A DNA stretch of 39,713 bases from GCA-003244245 sp036494005 (GTDB lineage Bacteria; Actinomycetota; Actinomycetes; Mycobacteriales; Pseudonocardiaceae), in the NCBI GenBank assembly GCA_036494005.1, contig DASXOV010000061.1, forward strand, positions 1 through 39,713, written 5' to 3'. The first letter of the stretch is position 1; each line of letters opens with the position of its first letter. Shown here in pieces: positions 1 through 8,219 of this stretch. Made by a program: the position numbers and the translations under genes. The notes under the pieces were generated by a model. It was not told the origin of the DNA. It saw nothing but the letters and a program-made list of their open reading frames with translations, and did not search any database.

Positions 1-32
1 TGGATCGCCTCCTGCGTGACGGTGCTGTGGCG

Positions 33-106
33 TGGGCCTAGCTGGACTTGAACCAGCGACCTCATCCTTATCAGGGATGCGCTCTAACCGACTGAGCTAT
101 AGGCCC
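33..106 (-). tRNA. tRNA-Ile (GAT anticodon)
   Basis: Read on the minus strand this gives a full 74-nt cloverleaf. The 7-bp acceptor stem pairs GGGCCTA with TAGGCCC. The D arm contains AGCTCAGTCGGTTAGAGC, and the anticodon arm is CATCC-CTGATAA-GGATG with anticodon GAT (plus-strand 70-72). The T arm carries GGTTCAAGTCC, and the discriminator base is A. The 3' CCA is not encoded. A tRNA-Ile gene just downstream of gyrA and the DUF3566 gene is the usual actinobacterial arrangement, where tRNA-Ala often follows. Only 32 bases remain beyond it here, so that gene is not visible. Confidence 0.97.
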
Positions 107-120
107 TCTTGGCGACCGGA

Positions 121-140
121 GGGACGTTACCTCACGTCCC
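121..140. terminator. Short hairpin between the DUF3566 gene and tRNA-Ile
   Basis: A perfect 7-bp inverted repeat (GGGACGT / ACGTCCC, 6-nt loop) lies between the end of the DUF3566 gene and the tRNA. There is no T-run on either side. It could be a terminator without a U-tail, which is common in actinobacteria, or a processing signal ahead of the tRNA. Position and stem are seen directly; the function is inferred. Confidence 0.4.
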
Positions 141-171
141 GACCGGCGCCCAAACCGCGTGATCTTGCAGG

Positions 172-1215
172 TCAGTCCCGCTCCGACAAGGTCACCTCTA
201 TGCCACCCGCGAGGTCCGCCGACGCGTTGTAGATGAACGCCCCTACGGTACACATCGCGGTGATCAGCACGATGTTCACCAGGCCGATCAGGGCCGCCAC
301 TCCGAACACGCCCCCGGCGCTGATCAGATCCTGGCTGGCCTGCGGATTGCTCACCGAGGTGAGGTCGGAGTAGGTGCCGTTGAGTTGGTCCCACACGCCC
401 ATGCCCGCCAGGATGCTGTAGAGCACCCCGACGGCGACCATCCAGGCGAGGAAGCCGGCGACCGACAACACCAGGGACACCTTGAGCACCGACCACGGTT
501 CGAGGTAGCGCAACTGCAGACTCGCCCGCCGAGGTACCCGGGTCGGACGTACCCGGGGCGGAATCGACGGCTGCGCAGGGGGCGGCTCGGGCTGCACGCG
601 TCCCCCGAAACGCACCGTGGGCCGGGAGAAGTCCTGGTTCTCGCCCCAACTAGGCTGACTGTCCAACGGCTGCGCCACAGGATGACCATAGCGGTTCGCG
701 CCAGCCGGGGAACCTCCCTGCGAAGCAGACGAGAAACCGTAGGCCTGAGTGGCCGGCTGCTGCTGGCCGGCCTTACTCCCGCCCGTATCCCGGTCACGTT
801 CCGGTTGGGCCACCGTCAGCTTCGCCGGTGCGGGTATCCCGCCCTCCGGGGAGGTCCCGACCCGCTGCCAGGGCGGCGCTGCGGTTCCCGAGCCGTTCGA
901 CGAGCCGATCTCCGGCGGATCCTGCGGCGCGGCCTCCTGCGGTGGACTCTCGGGCGGTGCCGGTGCACCAAGGTCGTCCGGCACAGGTTCATCCCGCTCC
1001 GCGCCGGACTCCTGGTCCCCGGACTCCCCGTCCCCGGACTGCGGCAGGGCTTCGTCGCTGATCTGCTCGGTCGTCACCGCATCCGAGCCAGGCTGTTCCT
1101 CAGCGGGAGGGGCCGCAGGCTCAGCACTGTCGGTGACTTCTGGTGACCGCTCCAGCCCGGCATCCACAGACTGGTCGTCGTCCCCGGCCGGGCCACGGTT
1201 CTCAGACCTCGTCAC
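172..1215 (-). CDS. DUF3566 membrane protein (Rv0007-like)
   Basis: A 347-residue protein. Residues 1-235 are a long, disordered, Pro/Gly/Ser/Glu/Asp-rich cytoplasmic-looking tail. The DUF3566 domain follows, with two membrane segments at about 243-270 (starting near YLEPWSVLKVSLVLSVAGF) and 300-328. The start is GTG 1215, giving a 4-nt GTGA overlap with the gyrA stop, so it is translationally coupled to gyrase. The same protein follows gyrA in mycobacteria (Rv0007). The family has no settled biochemical function, and a role at the cell envelope or division site is only a guess. The N-terminal tail is unlikely to be conserved. Confidence 0.88.
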   Translation of the reverse strand: MTRSENRGPAGDDDQSVDAGLERSPEVTDSAEPAAPPAEEQPGSDAVTTEQISDEALPQSGDGESGDQESGAERDEPVPDDLGAPAPPESPPQEAAPQDPPEIGSSNGSGTAAPPWQRVGTSPEGGIPAPAKLTVAQPERDRDTGGSKAGQQQPATQAYGFSSASQGGSPAGANRYGHPVAQPLDSQPSWGENQDFSRPTVRFGGRVQPEPPPAQPSIPPRVRPTRVPRRASLQLRYLEPWSVLKVSLVLSVAGFLAWMVAVGVLYSILAGMGVWDQLNGTYSDLTSVSNPQASQDLISAGGVFGVAALIGLVNIVLITAMCTVGAFIYNASADLAGGIEVTLSERD

Positions 1216-3716
1216 GACTCACCCTTCATGGCTACGCCCCCGGCGTCTGGGTCACCCGCCTCTTCGGCATTACGTGCGACGGCCACCAGGCTTGCGCCCT
1301 CGCCCAGGTTCATCAAGCGGACGCCCTTGGTCTGCCGACCGGCCTTCCGAACCTCCTTGGCGGTGGTCCGGATGACCCCGCCGGTGGACGTGATGGCATA
1401 CAACTCGTCGTCGATATCGACGATAAGCGCGCCGACGAGCTTGCCACGCCGGGGGTCGTACTGAATGGTCAGCACCCCCTTACCGCCGCGGCCCTGCAGT
1501 GGATAATCGTCGATCGGGGTCCGCTTCGCATACCCGCCTGCGGTCGCGACCAGCACGAACTTCCCGGCGTGCACCACTCCGATGGACAGCAGCTCGTCGC
1601 CGTCGTTGAACCGCATTCCGAAGACTCCGGACGTGGCCCGCCCCATCGGGCGCAGCACCTCGTCCGTGGCGGCGAACCGGATGGACTGGCCCTGCGCCGA
1701 CACCAGCAACAGGTCATCGTCGGCCGAGCACAACACCGCACCGACCAGCTCATCCTCATCACGCAGATTGATGCCGATCAGCCCGCCGGCCCGGTTGGAG
1801 TCGAAGTCGGTCAACCGGCTCTTCTTGACCAGACCACACTTCGTGGCCAGCACCAGGTACGGTGACGCGGTGTAGTCCTTGATCTGCATGACCTGGGCAA
1901 TGTGCTCGTCGGGCTGGAACGCGAGCAGGTTCGCCACATGCTGGCCACGGGCGTTGCGATTGGCCTCGGGTAATTCATAGGCCTTGGCGCGATAGACCCG
2001 CCCCTTGTTGGTGAAGAAGAGGATCCAGTCATGCGTGGAGCAGACGAAGAAGTGCGCCACGATGTCGTCGGTCTTCAGGCCCGCGCCCATCACGCCCTTA
2101 CCGCCGCGTTTCTGCGCGCGGTAGAGATCAGTACGGGTACGTTTGGCGTACCCGGTCCGCGTGATGGTGACCACCACGTCCTCGACGGCGATGAGGTCCT
2201 CGTTCGACACGTCGCCGTCGTAGCCGATGATCTTGGTGCGGCGCTCGTCCCCGTACTTCTCGACGATCTCCTGCAGCTCGTCCCGGACGATGTTGCGCTG
2301 CCGCTCCGGCTTGTCCAGAATGTCCAGGTACTCGGCGATCTCGCGTTCGAGCTCGGCGAGGTCCTCGATGACCTTCTGTCGCTCCATCGCGGCGAGCCGG
2401 CGCAGCTGAGTCTCGAGGATGTAGTTCGCCTGGATCTCGTCGACGTCCAGCAGCTCGATCAAGCCGACCCGCGCGTCGTCGACCGTCGGCGAGCGCCGGA
2501 TCAGCGCGATCACCTCGTCGAGCATGTCCAGTGCCTTGACCAGCCCGCGCAGCAGGTGGGCCCGTTCCTCGGCCTTGCGCAGCAGGTATCGGGTGCGCCG
2601 GACGATGACGTCGAGCTGGTGGCGCACGTAGTGCCGGATCACCTGGTCGAGGCGCAGGGTGCGCGGGACACCCTCGACGATGGCCAGCATGTTGACACCG
2701 AAGGTGTGCTGTAGCTGGGTGTGCTTGTAGAGGTTGTTGAGCACCACCTTGGCCACCGCGTCACGTTTGAGCGTGACGACGATGCGCATGCCGATACGGT
2801 CGCTGGACTCGTCGTTGATCTCGGCGATGCCGGTGAGCTTGCCGTCGCGGGCCAGGGTGGCGATGGACTCGATGAGATGGTCCGGGTTGACCTGATAGGG
2901 CAGCTCGGTGATCACCAGCGTGGCGCGGGCCTTGGTGTCCTCCTCGACCTGCGCCACGCCGCGCATCCGGACCGAGCCGCGGCCGGTGTGGTAAGCGTCG
3001 GCGATGCCGTCGGTGCCGACGATCAGGCCGCGGGTCGGGAAGTCCGGGCCCTTGATCCGCTCGACCAGGGCGTCGAGCAGCGTGTCGTCATCGACTTCTG
3101 GGTTCTCCAGCAGGTAGACAACGCCGGAGCCGACCTCGCGCAGGTTGTGCGGCGGGATGTTCGTCGCCATCCCCACCGCGATCCCGGAGCTGCCGTTGAT
3201 CAGCAGATTCGGGATGCGGGACGGCAGTACGACGGGCTGCTGCGTGCGGCCGTCGTAGTTCGGCTCGAAGTCGACGGTGTCCTTGTCGATGTCCCGCAGC
3301 ATTTCCGTCGCCAGCGGGGTGAGCCGACATTCGGTGTACCTCATCGCAGCAGCCGGATCGTTGCCCGGAGAGCCGAAGTTGCCCTGGCCGTCGACCAGCG
3401 GATAGCGCATCGACCACGGCTGCGCCAGCCGCACCAGGGTGTCGTAGATCGCGGTGTCGCCGTGCGGGTGGTCGTTGCCCATCACGTCGCCGACGACACG
3501 GGCGCACTTGACGTAACCCCGGTCCGGGCGGAACCCGGAGTCATACATCGAGTACAGCACCCGGCGGTGCACCGGTTTGAGCCCGTCTCGGACGTCCGGC
3601 AGCGCACGTCCGACGATCACGCTCATCGCGTAGTCGATGTAGGAGCGCTGCATCTCCTGCTGGATGTCGACCGGCTCGACGCGGTCTCCGTCCGGCGGCA
3701 GGGTGGTCTCGGTCAC
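1212..3716 (-). CDS. gyrA: DNA gyrase subunit A
   Basis: The DNA breakage-reunion subunit of gyrase, which supercoils DNA together with GyrB. It has 834 residues, the usual actinobacterial length. Visible features are the catalytic tyrosine Y127 in AAAMRYTE, the quinolone-resistance region around HPHGDTAIYD (residues 83-92), the GNFGSPGNDPAAAMRY core, and a GyrA box (QKRGGKG) in the C-terminal beta-pinwheel needed for DNA wrapping. Residue T88 sits where E. coli has S83 and M. tuberculosis has Ala90. The start is GTG 3716, preceded by GAAGGA with 7-nt spacing. It overlaps the following DUF3566 gene by 4 nt. It is not adjacent to gyrB: a SEC-C gene lies between them. Confidence 0.98.
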   Translation of the reverse strand: MTETTLPPDGDRVEPVDIQQEMQRSYIDYAMSVIVGRALPDVRDGLKPVHRRVLYSMYDSGFRPDRGYVKCARVVGDVMGNDHPHGDTAIYDTLVRLAQPWSMRYPLVDGQGNFGSPGNDPAAAMRYTECRLTPLATEMLRDIDKDTVDFEPNYDGRTQQPVVLPSRIPNLLINGSSGIAVGMATNIPPHNLREVGSGVVYLLENPEVDDDTLLDALVERIKGPDFPTRGLIVGTDGIADAYHTGRGSVRMRGVAQVEEDTKARATLVITELPYQVNPDHLIESIATLARDGKLTGIAEINDESSDRIGMRIVVTLKRDAVAKVVLNNLYKHTQLQHTFGVNMLAIVEGVPRTLRLDQVIRHYVRHQLDVIVRRTRYLLRKAEERAHLLRGLVKALDMLDEVIALIRRSPTVDDARVGLIELLDVDEIQANYILETQLRRLAAMERQKVIEDLAELEREIAEYLDILDKPERQRNIVRDELQEIVEKYGDERRTKIIGYDGDVSNEDLIAVEDVVVTITRTGYAKRTRTDLYRAQKRGGKGVMGAGLKTDDIVAHFFVCSTHDWILFFTNKGRVYRAKAYELPEANRNARGQHVANLLAFQPDEHIAQVMQIKDYTASPYLVLATKCGLVKKSRLTDFDSNRAGGLIGINLRDEDELVGAVLCSADDDLLLVSAQGQSIRFAATDEVLRPMGRATSGVFGMRFNDGDELLSIGVVHAGKFVLVATAGGYAKRTPIDDYPLQGRGGKGVLTIQYDPRRGKLVGALIVDIDDELYAITSTGGVIRTTAKEVRKAGRQTKGVRLMNLGEGASLVAVARNAEEAGDPDAGGVAMKGES

Positions 3717-4014
3717 TACGGGTCCTTCCCAGACTGGCTACGGCGTAACCCGCAGCTCAGAACCAGGATCCGGCGATCGCCAGGAGCTGCGTGGTCAACC
3801 CGGACAGTCTAGCCGCGAGGTACGACGCCCCGTCCGATGCGGCACACCGTGGCCACGCCACTACCCGTGGCGTTCTGCTGCGCAGGCACCGACGCACCGC
3901 GCGAGCTGGTCAGAGCGGGTCGCGATGTGTGCCGTCCGGGCTGTCGAGCCGGCAGCGGTGATCCGGCGCCGGGCTCGCCGATATCACGGGAGCGACAGCG
4001 CGGGTGGGATCCGT
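3717..4014. other. Intergenic region upstream of gyrA
   Basis: About 300 bases without a convincing gene. It must hold the gyrA promoter, since the SEC-C gene ends upstream. A TAGACT sequence on the minus strand (3811-3806) fits a -10 element about 90 nt before the gyrA start, but I see no good -35 partner. No DnaA boxes or strong hairpins were noticed. Confidence 0.4.
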
Positions 4015-5037
4015 TCAGTCACGGGTCCTTGGTAGACAGCACTTCTTGTATTTCGCGCCCGAGCCGCACCAGCAGGCTTGGTTGCGGCCCGGCGGCCAGG
4101 CGATCTCCCGGGGATTCTCGGCCAGCTGCTCTGCGTAGTGCTGACGAATCTGCGGATCGGTAGGGTCGCCGCCGCTGCGCTCGGCGTGTTCCGCCAGCTC
4201 GTCGACCGAGCCGGCCAGCAGCATCAACCGGGTATGTCCGGACTCCGCACACCGTTGCAGGCTGCTCTGCAGGTCACTGCGGTGTTCGTCCCAGGTGTGG
4301 CCGTACGACTCGCCGAGGTCCGGCCAGTGTTGCAGCAGGCGTTCGAACTCCGGTCGCGGCCAGTACAGCGCCGCGATCCCGCCATCGTCGTCTCCTTCCT
4401 CGTCAGCCAGGGCATCGCGCACGGCGTCGAGCAGGTTTTCGGCCAGGCCATCGTAGTCGTCGCGCGGCAGGTCGAGATCTCGACGCAGCCGGTACCGGTG
4501 CTGGGCCAAGGTGAACGCCACCGTCGCAGCCTCGGTGTAATCCGGGTCCCAGCGCCGGACCGCCAACTCCTCCCGGTGCTGCAGCGCGGTGAACAGCGCC
4601 CCGGTGAGCCACTGCTCGGCGGTCTCGGCGCGCCCGCCCTCCTCCAGCGCCGAGCTGACGTAGGACACCGCACCGACGTCCTCGGTCAGCTTCGGGCGCA
4701 GGGTTTTCAGCTCCGCCATCGCCTCATCGTCCCGGCCGAGCTTCAGTAACAGCCCGGCATGGAAGGCTCGCGGGTAGCCGTAGTCCGGATCACCCTGCGT
4801 GCGATTCGCCTCGACGGCCCGCTCGGCCAGCGCCGCAGCGGCCGGCAGGTCCCCGTCGCGCTCGGTGATCTCTGCGGCCAGCAGCAGCGCGTACGCCGTG
4901 TCGGACTGGTCGGCCACCCGCCCCTGCTCGACAGCGTCCACCAGTTCGCCGACGACGCTGCTGGACTCGTCCGCGTTGAACGAGAAGCAACCGATTTCAT
5001 CAAGATCGTCAGTGGTGAGTAGTCCGGTCGAAGGCAT
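4015..5037 (-). CDS. SEC-C zinc-motif protein with TPR-like repeats
   Basis: About 340 residues. The C-terminus carries a textbook SEC-C zinc motif, ACWCGSGAKYKKCCLP (CxC-x8-CC), as found at the end of SecA and in many stand-alone proteins. Residues about 45-160 are Ala/Leu/Glu-rich helical repeats of TPR type (AEITERDGDLPAAAALAERA, then HAGLLLKLGRDDEAMAELK). The rest is acidic. The start is taken at ATG 5037; TTG 5040 immediately before it is an alternative, and neither has a clear ribosome-binding site. It lies between gyrB and gyrA on the same strand, 77 nt after the gyrB stop, so it may be co-transcribed with gyrB. Function unknown; SEC-C motifs bind zinc and often mediate protein or ribosome contacts. 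Confidence 0.85.
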   Translation of the reverse strand: MPSTGLLTTDDLDEIGCFSFNADESSSVVGELVDAVEQGRVADQSDTAYALLLAAEITERDGDLPAAAALAERAVEANRTQGDPDYGYPRAFHAGLLLKLGRDDEAMAELKTLRPKLTEDVGAVSYVSSALEEGGRAETAEQWLTGALFTALQHREELAVRRWDPDYTEAATVAFTLAQHRYRLRRDLDLPRDDYDGLAENLLDAVRDALADEEGDDDGGIAALYWPRPEFERLLQHWPDLGESYGHTWDEHRSDLQSSLQRCAESGHTRLMLLAGSVDELAEHAERSGGDPTDPQIRQHYAEQLAENPREIAWPPGRNQACWCGSGAKYKKCCLPRTRD

Positions 5038-5114
5038 CAATCATCGTAACGCCGCAGCCAGCATGACGCTGTGCACCACGCCGTCCTGCCTCCGCGCCAG
5101 GAGCTACTGAGCAG

Positions 5115-7085
5115 CTACACGTCAAGGAAGCGGACGTCCTTGGCATTGCGGGTAATGAACGAGCGGCGGGACTCCACGTCCTCACCCATCAGCACGCTGA
5201 ACAGCTCGTCCGCGGTCGCCGCGTCGTCCAGGGTGACCTGGAGCAGCACCCGGTTCGCCGGATCCATCGTGGTCTCCCACAGCTCCTTGGCGCTCATCTC
5301 GCCGAGGCCCTTGTAACGCTGGATCGCGTCGTCCTTGGGGAGTCTGCGGCCTTCTGCGGTGCCGGCCGCGATGAGCCCGTCGCGTTCCCGGTCCGAGTAC
5401 GCGTACTGCGGCTCGGTCCGCGGCCACTTGATCTTGTACAGCGGGGGTTGCGCGAGAAACACGTGCCCGTGTTCGACCAATGGACGCATGAATCGGAACA
5501 ACAACGTCAACAACAGCGTGCGAATGTGCTGGCCGTCCACATCGGCGTCGGCCATCAGCACGATCTTGTGGTACCGCAGTTTGGCCAGGTCGAACTCGTC
5601 GTGGATGCCGGTGCCCAGCGCGGTGATCAGCGCCTGGACCTCGGTGTTCTTCAGTACCCGGTCCAGCCGGGCCTTCTCCACGTTGATGATCTTCCCGCGG
5701 ATCGGCAGAATCGCCTGGTACAGCGAGTCCCGGCCGGACTTGGCCGACCCCCCCGCGGAGTCGCCCTCCACGATGAACAGTTCGGAACGGGCCGGATCGC
5801 TGGAACGGCAGTCGGACAACTTGCCCGGCAGACCGCCCAGATCGCCCGCCGACTTACGACGCACCAGTTCGCGAGCACGCCGTGCGGCCAGCCGGGCCTG
5901 CGAAGACGAGATCGACTTGTTGATGATCGTCTTCGCCTCGGCGGGGTTGCGCTCCAGCCAGTCGTTCAGCCACTCGTTGCAGGTGCGCTGCACGAACGAC
6001 TTGGCCTCGGTGTTGCCCAGTTTGGTCTTGGTCTGGCCTTCGAACTGCGGCTCCTTGAGCTTGACCGAGACGATCGCGGCCAGGCCTTCCCGCACATCGT
6101 CACCGGTGAGCGCGGAGTCCTTCTCCTTGAGCAGCTTCTTCTCCCGCGCATAGCGGTTCACCACGGTGGTCAGCGCGGAGCGGAAACCCTCCTCGTGGGT
6201 GCCGCCCTCGTGAGTGTTGATCGTGTTGGCGAAGGTGTAGACCGATTCGGTGTACCCGCCGTTCCACTGCATGGCGACCTCGACTTCGAGGCCGTCACCG
6301 CTCGCCTCGAACCCGATCACCTTGCGGTGAATGGGGTCCTTGGAGTTGTTGATGTGCTTGACGAAGTCCTCGAGACCGCCGGGATAGTGGAACGTGCGCT
6401 CCTTGACCCGGGCGGTGTGCCCCTCGGCGTCCTCGGTCTCGTGACTGCCGTTGATCCGCTCATCGCGCAGCGTGATGGTCAGCCCCTTGTTGAGGAAGGC
6501 CATCTCCTGCAACCGGCGCGCCACTGTCTCCGCGTTGTAGACGGTGGTCTCGAAAACCCGCGGATCGGCCCAGTAGGTCACCGTCGTACCGGTCTTGCGG
6601 GTGGGCTCGCCCTTGCGCACCGGGTGCACCGGCTTGGAGTCCTCGTAACGCTGCCGCCACACCGACCCGTCCCGGTGGATCTCCACCTCCAACGCACTGG
6701 CCAGCGCGTTCACCACGCTCACCCCGACGCCGTGCAGGCCACCGGAGACCGCATAGGACTTGCCGTCGAACTTGCCGCCGGCGTGCAGCGTGGTCAGCAC
6801 GATCTCCAGGGCCGGCCGTTTCTCCACCGGGTGCATGTCGACCGGGATCCCCCGGCCGTCGTCTCGTACCCGGACGCCGCCGTCGGCCAGCAGGGTGACT
6901 TCGACCGTGCTCGCGTAGCCCGCCATCGCCTCGTCGACGGCGTTGTCCACAACCTCCCAGACCAGATGGTGCAGACCCCGCTCCCCGGTGGAACCGATGT
7001 ACATGCCGGGCCGCTTACGGACGGCTTCGAGTCCCTCGAGGACAGTGATGGAAGACGCGCTGTAGTCGTTCTTCTTGGCGGCCAC
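5115..7085 (-). CDS. gyrB: DNA gyrase subunit B
   Basis: The ATPase subunit of gyrase. With the GTG start at 7085 it has 656 residues and begins VAAKKNDYSASSITVLEG, matching the usual actinobacterial N-terminus. GHKL ATPase motifs are EVVDNAVDE (44-52), DDGRGIP (75-81) and GGLHGVG (115-121). The TOPRIM metal site is visible as FIVEGDSAGGSAKSGRD followed by LMADADVDGQHIRTL, and the C-terminus (KGLGEMSAKELWETTMDP) contacts GyrA. The reading frame stays open upstream to 7247, but those 54 residues are Pro/Gly/Ser-rich and unlike GyrB. GAGGAG and GAGGA lie just upstream of GTG 7085. Confidence 0.97.
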   Translation of the reverse strand: MAAKKNDYSASSITVLEGLEAVRKRPGMYIGSTGERGLHHLVWEVVDNAVDEAMAGYASTVEVTLLADGGVRVRDDGRGIPVDMHPVEKRPALEIVLTTLHAGGKFDGKSYAVSGGLHGVGVSVVNALASALEVEIHRDGSVWRQRYEDSKPVHPVRKGEPTRKTGTTVTYWADPRVFETTVYNAETVARRLQEMAFLNKGLTITLRDERINGSHETEDAEGHTARVKERTFHYPGGLEDFVKHINNSKDPIHRKVIGFEASGDGLEVEVAMQWNGGYTESVYTFANTINTHEGGTHEEGFRSALTTVVNRYAREKKLLKEKDSALTGDDVREGLAAIVSVKLKEPQFEGQTKTKLGNTEAKSFVQRTCNEWLNDWLERNPAEAKTIINKSISSSQARLAARRARELVRRKSAGDLGGLPGKLSDCRSSDPARSELFIVEGDSAGGSAKSGRDSLYQAILPIRGKIINVEKARLDRVLKNTEVQALITALGTGIHDEFDLAKLRYHKIVLMADADVDGQHIRTLLLTLLFRFMRPLVEHGHVFLAQPPLYKIKWPRTEPQYAYSDRERDGLIAAGTAEGRRLPKDDAIQRYKGLGEMSAKELWETTMDPANRVLLQVTLDDAATADELFSVLMGEDVESRRSFITRNAKDVRFLDV

Positions 7086-7463
7086 GGTCCTCGGTGTCTC
7101 CTCGGGATGCGATGCGGTGGGCCGGCCGCTGAAGGTCGATGCGGCCGGCTGCGACGCCCCCGGTCCGCTCCCGTGACGCGATCCCGCTGGGGATCCCGCC
7201 CGGCCGGGTCCCGGGTCTGCTTCCATTCTACTGGTCCCCCCGGACATAGGAGGGTCAAGGACACCCCTAAACCGCTCACAGAGCCCTTGGTTCAGATCGG
7301 CATATGTCCCGACCGCCGTGAGACGGCCTTGAGGAGCCTACCGCGCGTTCAGCGGCCACTCCGGGTCCGAGTCGTACCCGACGGCATGACACGGTGTTCA
7401 CAGTTGCACGACACAGCGTGCACAAGACACGGACACACCGTGCAGGAGAGACGGACACGCCGG
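7086..7463. other. Intergenic region upstream of gyrB
   Basis: 378 bases between the dciA stop and the preferred gyrB start. A perfect-looking -10 element, TAGAAT, lies on the minus strand at 7230-7225. TTGACC at 7258-7253 is too far away (22-nt spacer) to be a standard -35. If TAGAAT is used, the transcript starts near 7218, downstream of the upstream in-frame ATG codon, which supports the shorter GyrB. The stretch 7385-7445 is rich in ACAC/GTGT words (for example CACGGTGTTCACAG and CACACCGTGCA) and may bind a regulator, but I recognise no specific operator. Confidence 0.4.
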
Positions 7464-8219
7464 TCAGCCGTAAGTGTCCCGGGGGCCGCGGCCGCGGACA
7501 TGCCGGGGTCCGTGGTGCCAGCTCGGCGTTGCCGGACCCTGCACCCGCAACCGGGTCACCACGCCCGGTCCGACCCCGACCTTGATCCGGACGATCAGCT
7601 GCCGCTGCAACAACCGCAACTGGGTGGCCCATGCCGTGGAACTGGCCTGTACGGTCAGCTCCCCTTCGCGCAGCGACACCGGCCGAGCGTGCTCGGCGAC
7701 GTCCTCGCCGACCAGCTGGGCCCACCGCCCGAACACCAGGCCACCGGACACCCGGTCCGCCCAGCCGCGGTCGGCGACCAGCCGGGCGGCCAGCCGGCCG
7801 AGTGGCTGCGGATCCCGGTCGTCGGGCCGGGCACCGGACCACCCGCGACGCCGGCGAGGCGCGCGCCCTCGGTTACCCGCGGCGCGTCCCCTCGCCCCGC
7901 CCCGCCGGTTGGCCTGCGCGGCGCGAGCGGCCTCCAACGCGGAACGGGCGATGTCGGCGCCCCGCGGCTCGTCCGGGCCAGCCTGCCCAATTCCACCGGC
8001 TGGGCTGGAAGCGGCGTCACCAGGGGCGTCACCGGTACGGCTGCGCCGGTCCGGTGAACCCGGTGAACACTCAGTCGCCAGGTCCGCTGGTCGGGTGAGT
8101 CCGGACTCCGCCTTTCCCGTGTGACGTGCACCTTTTGCCTTACTGGTTGACGACTTGTCCACACCATCCACAGGTTTATCCCCAGCCGAGCCGGTCGTTC
8201 CGGATCTGCTATCGGACAC
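7464..8219 (-). CDS. dciA: DciA, helicase-associated replication factor (DUF721)
   Basis: 251 residues. The C-terminal ~110 residues are the DciA/DUF721 domain, recognisable from WAQLVGEDVAEHARPVSL, GELTVQASSTAWATQL and LLQRQLIVRI. DciA proteins bind and help load the replicative helicase DnaB in bacteria lacking DnaC/DnaI. The first ~120 residues are a basic, low-complexity linker rich in Ala/Gly/Arg. The start is GTG 8219 (VSDSRSGT), inside the last 11 nt of recF and preceded by AGG at 9-nt spacing, so it is coupled to recF. This matches Rv0004 of M. tuberculosis. Its 5' coding sequence holds a cluster of DnaA boxes, listed separately. Confidence 0.9.
   Translation of the reverse strand: MSDSRSGTTGSAGDKPVDGVDKSSTSKAKGARHTGKAESGLTRPADLATECSPGSPDRRSRTGDAPGDAASSPAGGIGQAGPDEPRGADIARSALEAARAAQANRRGGARGRAAGNRGRAPRRRRGWSGARPDDRDPQPLGRLAARLVADRGWADRVSGGLVFGRWAQLVGEDVAEHARPVSLREGELTVQASSTAWATQLRLLQRQLIVRIKVGVGPGVVTRLRVQGPATPSWHHGPRHVRGRGPRDTYG
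8155..8184. promoter_or_regulatory. DnaA-box cluster inside dciA
   Basis: Three DnaA-box-like 9-mers lie within 30 bp: TTGTCCACA (8155-8163, perfect actinobacterial consensus), CCATCCACA (8164-8172, two mismatches) and TTATCCCCA (8176-8184). The order TTGTCCACA then TTATCCCCA repeats what is seen next to dnaA (10578-10598). The sequence lies in the dciA coding region (about codons 12-22). DnaA binding is inferred from the motif only. Confidence 0.55.

Noticed and set aside
7086..7247. 54-residue N-terminal extension of GyrB
   Set aside because: Low complexity, absent from the family, and a better GTG start with ribosome-binding site exists at 7085.
5448..8057. 869-codon open frame on the plus strand opposite gyrB and dciA
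   Set aside because: Shadow frame caused by high GC; the minus strand encodes clear GyrB with all motifs.
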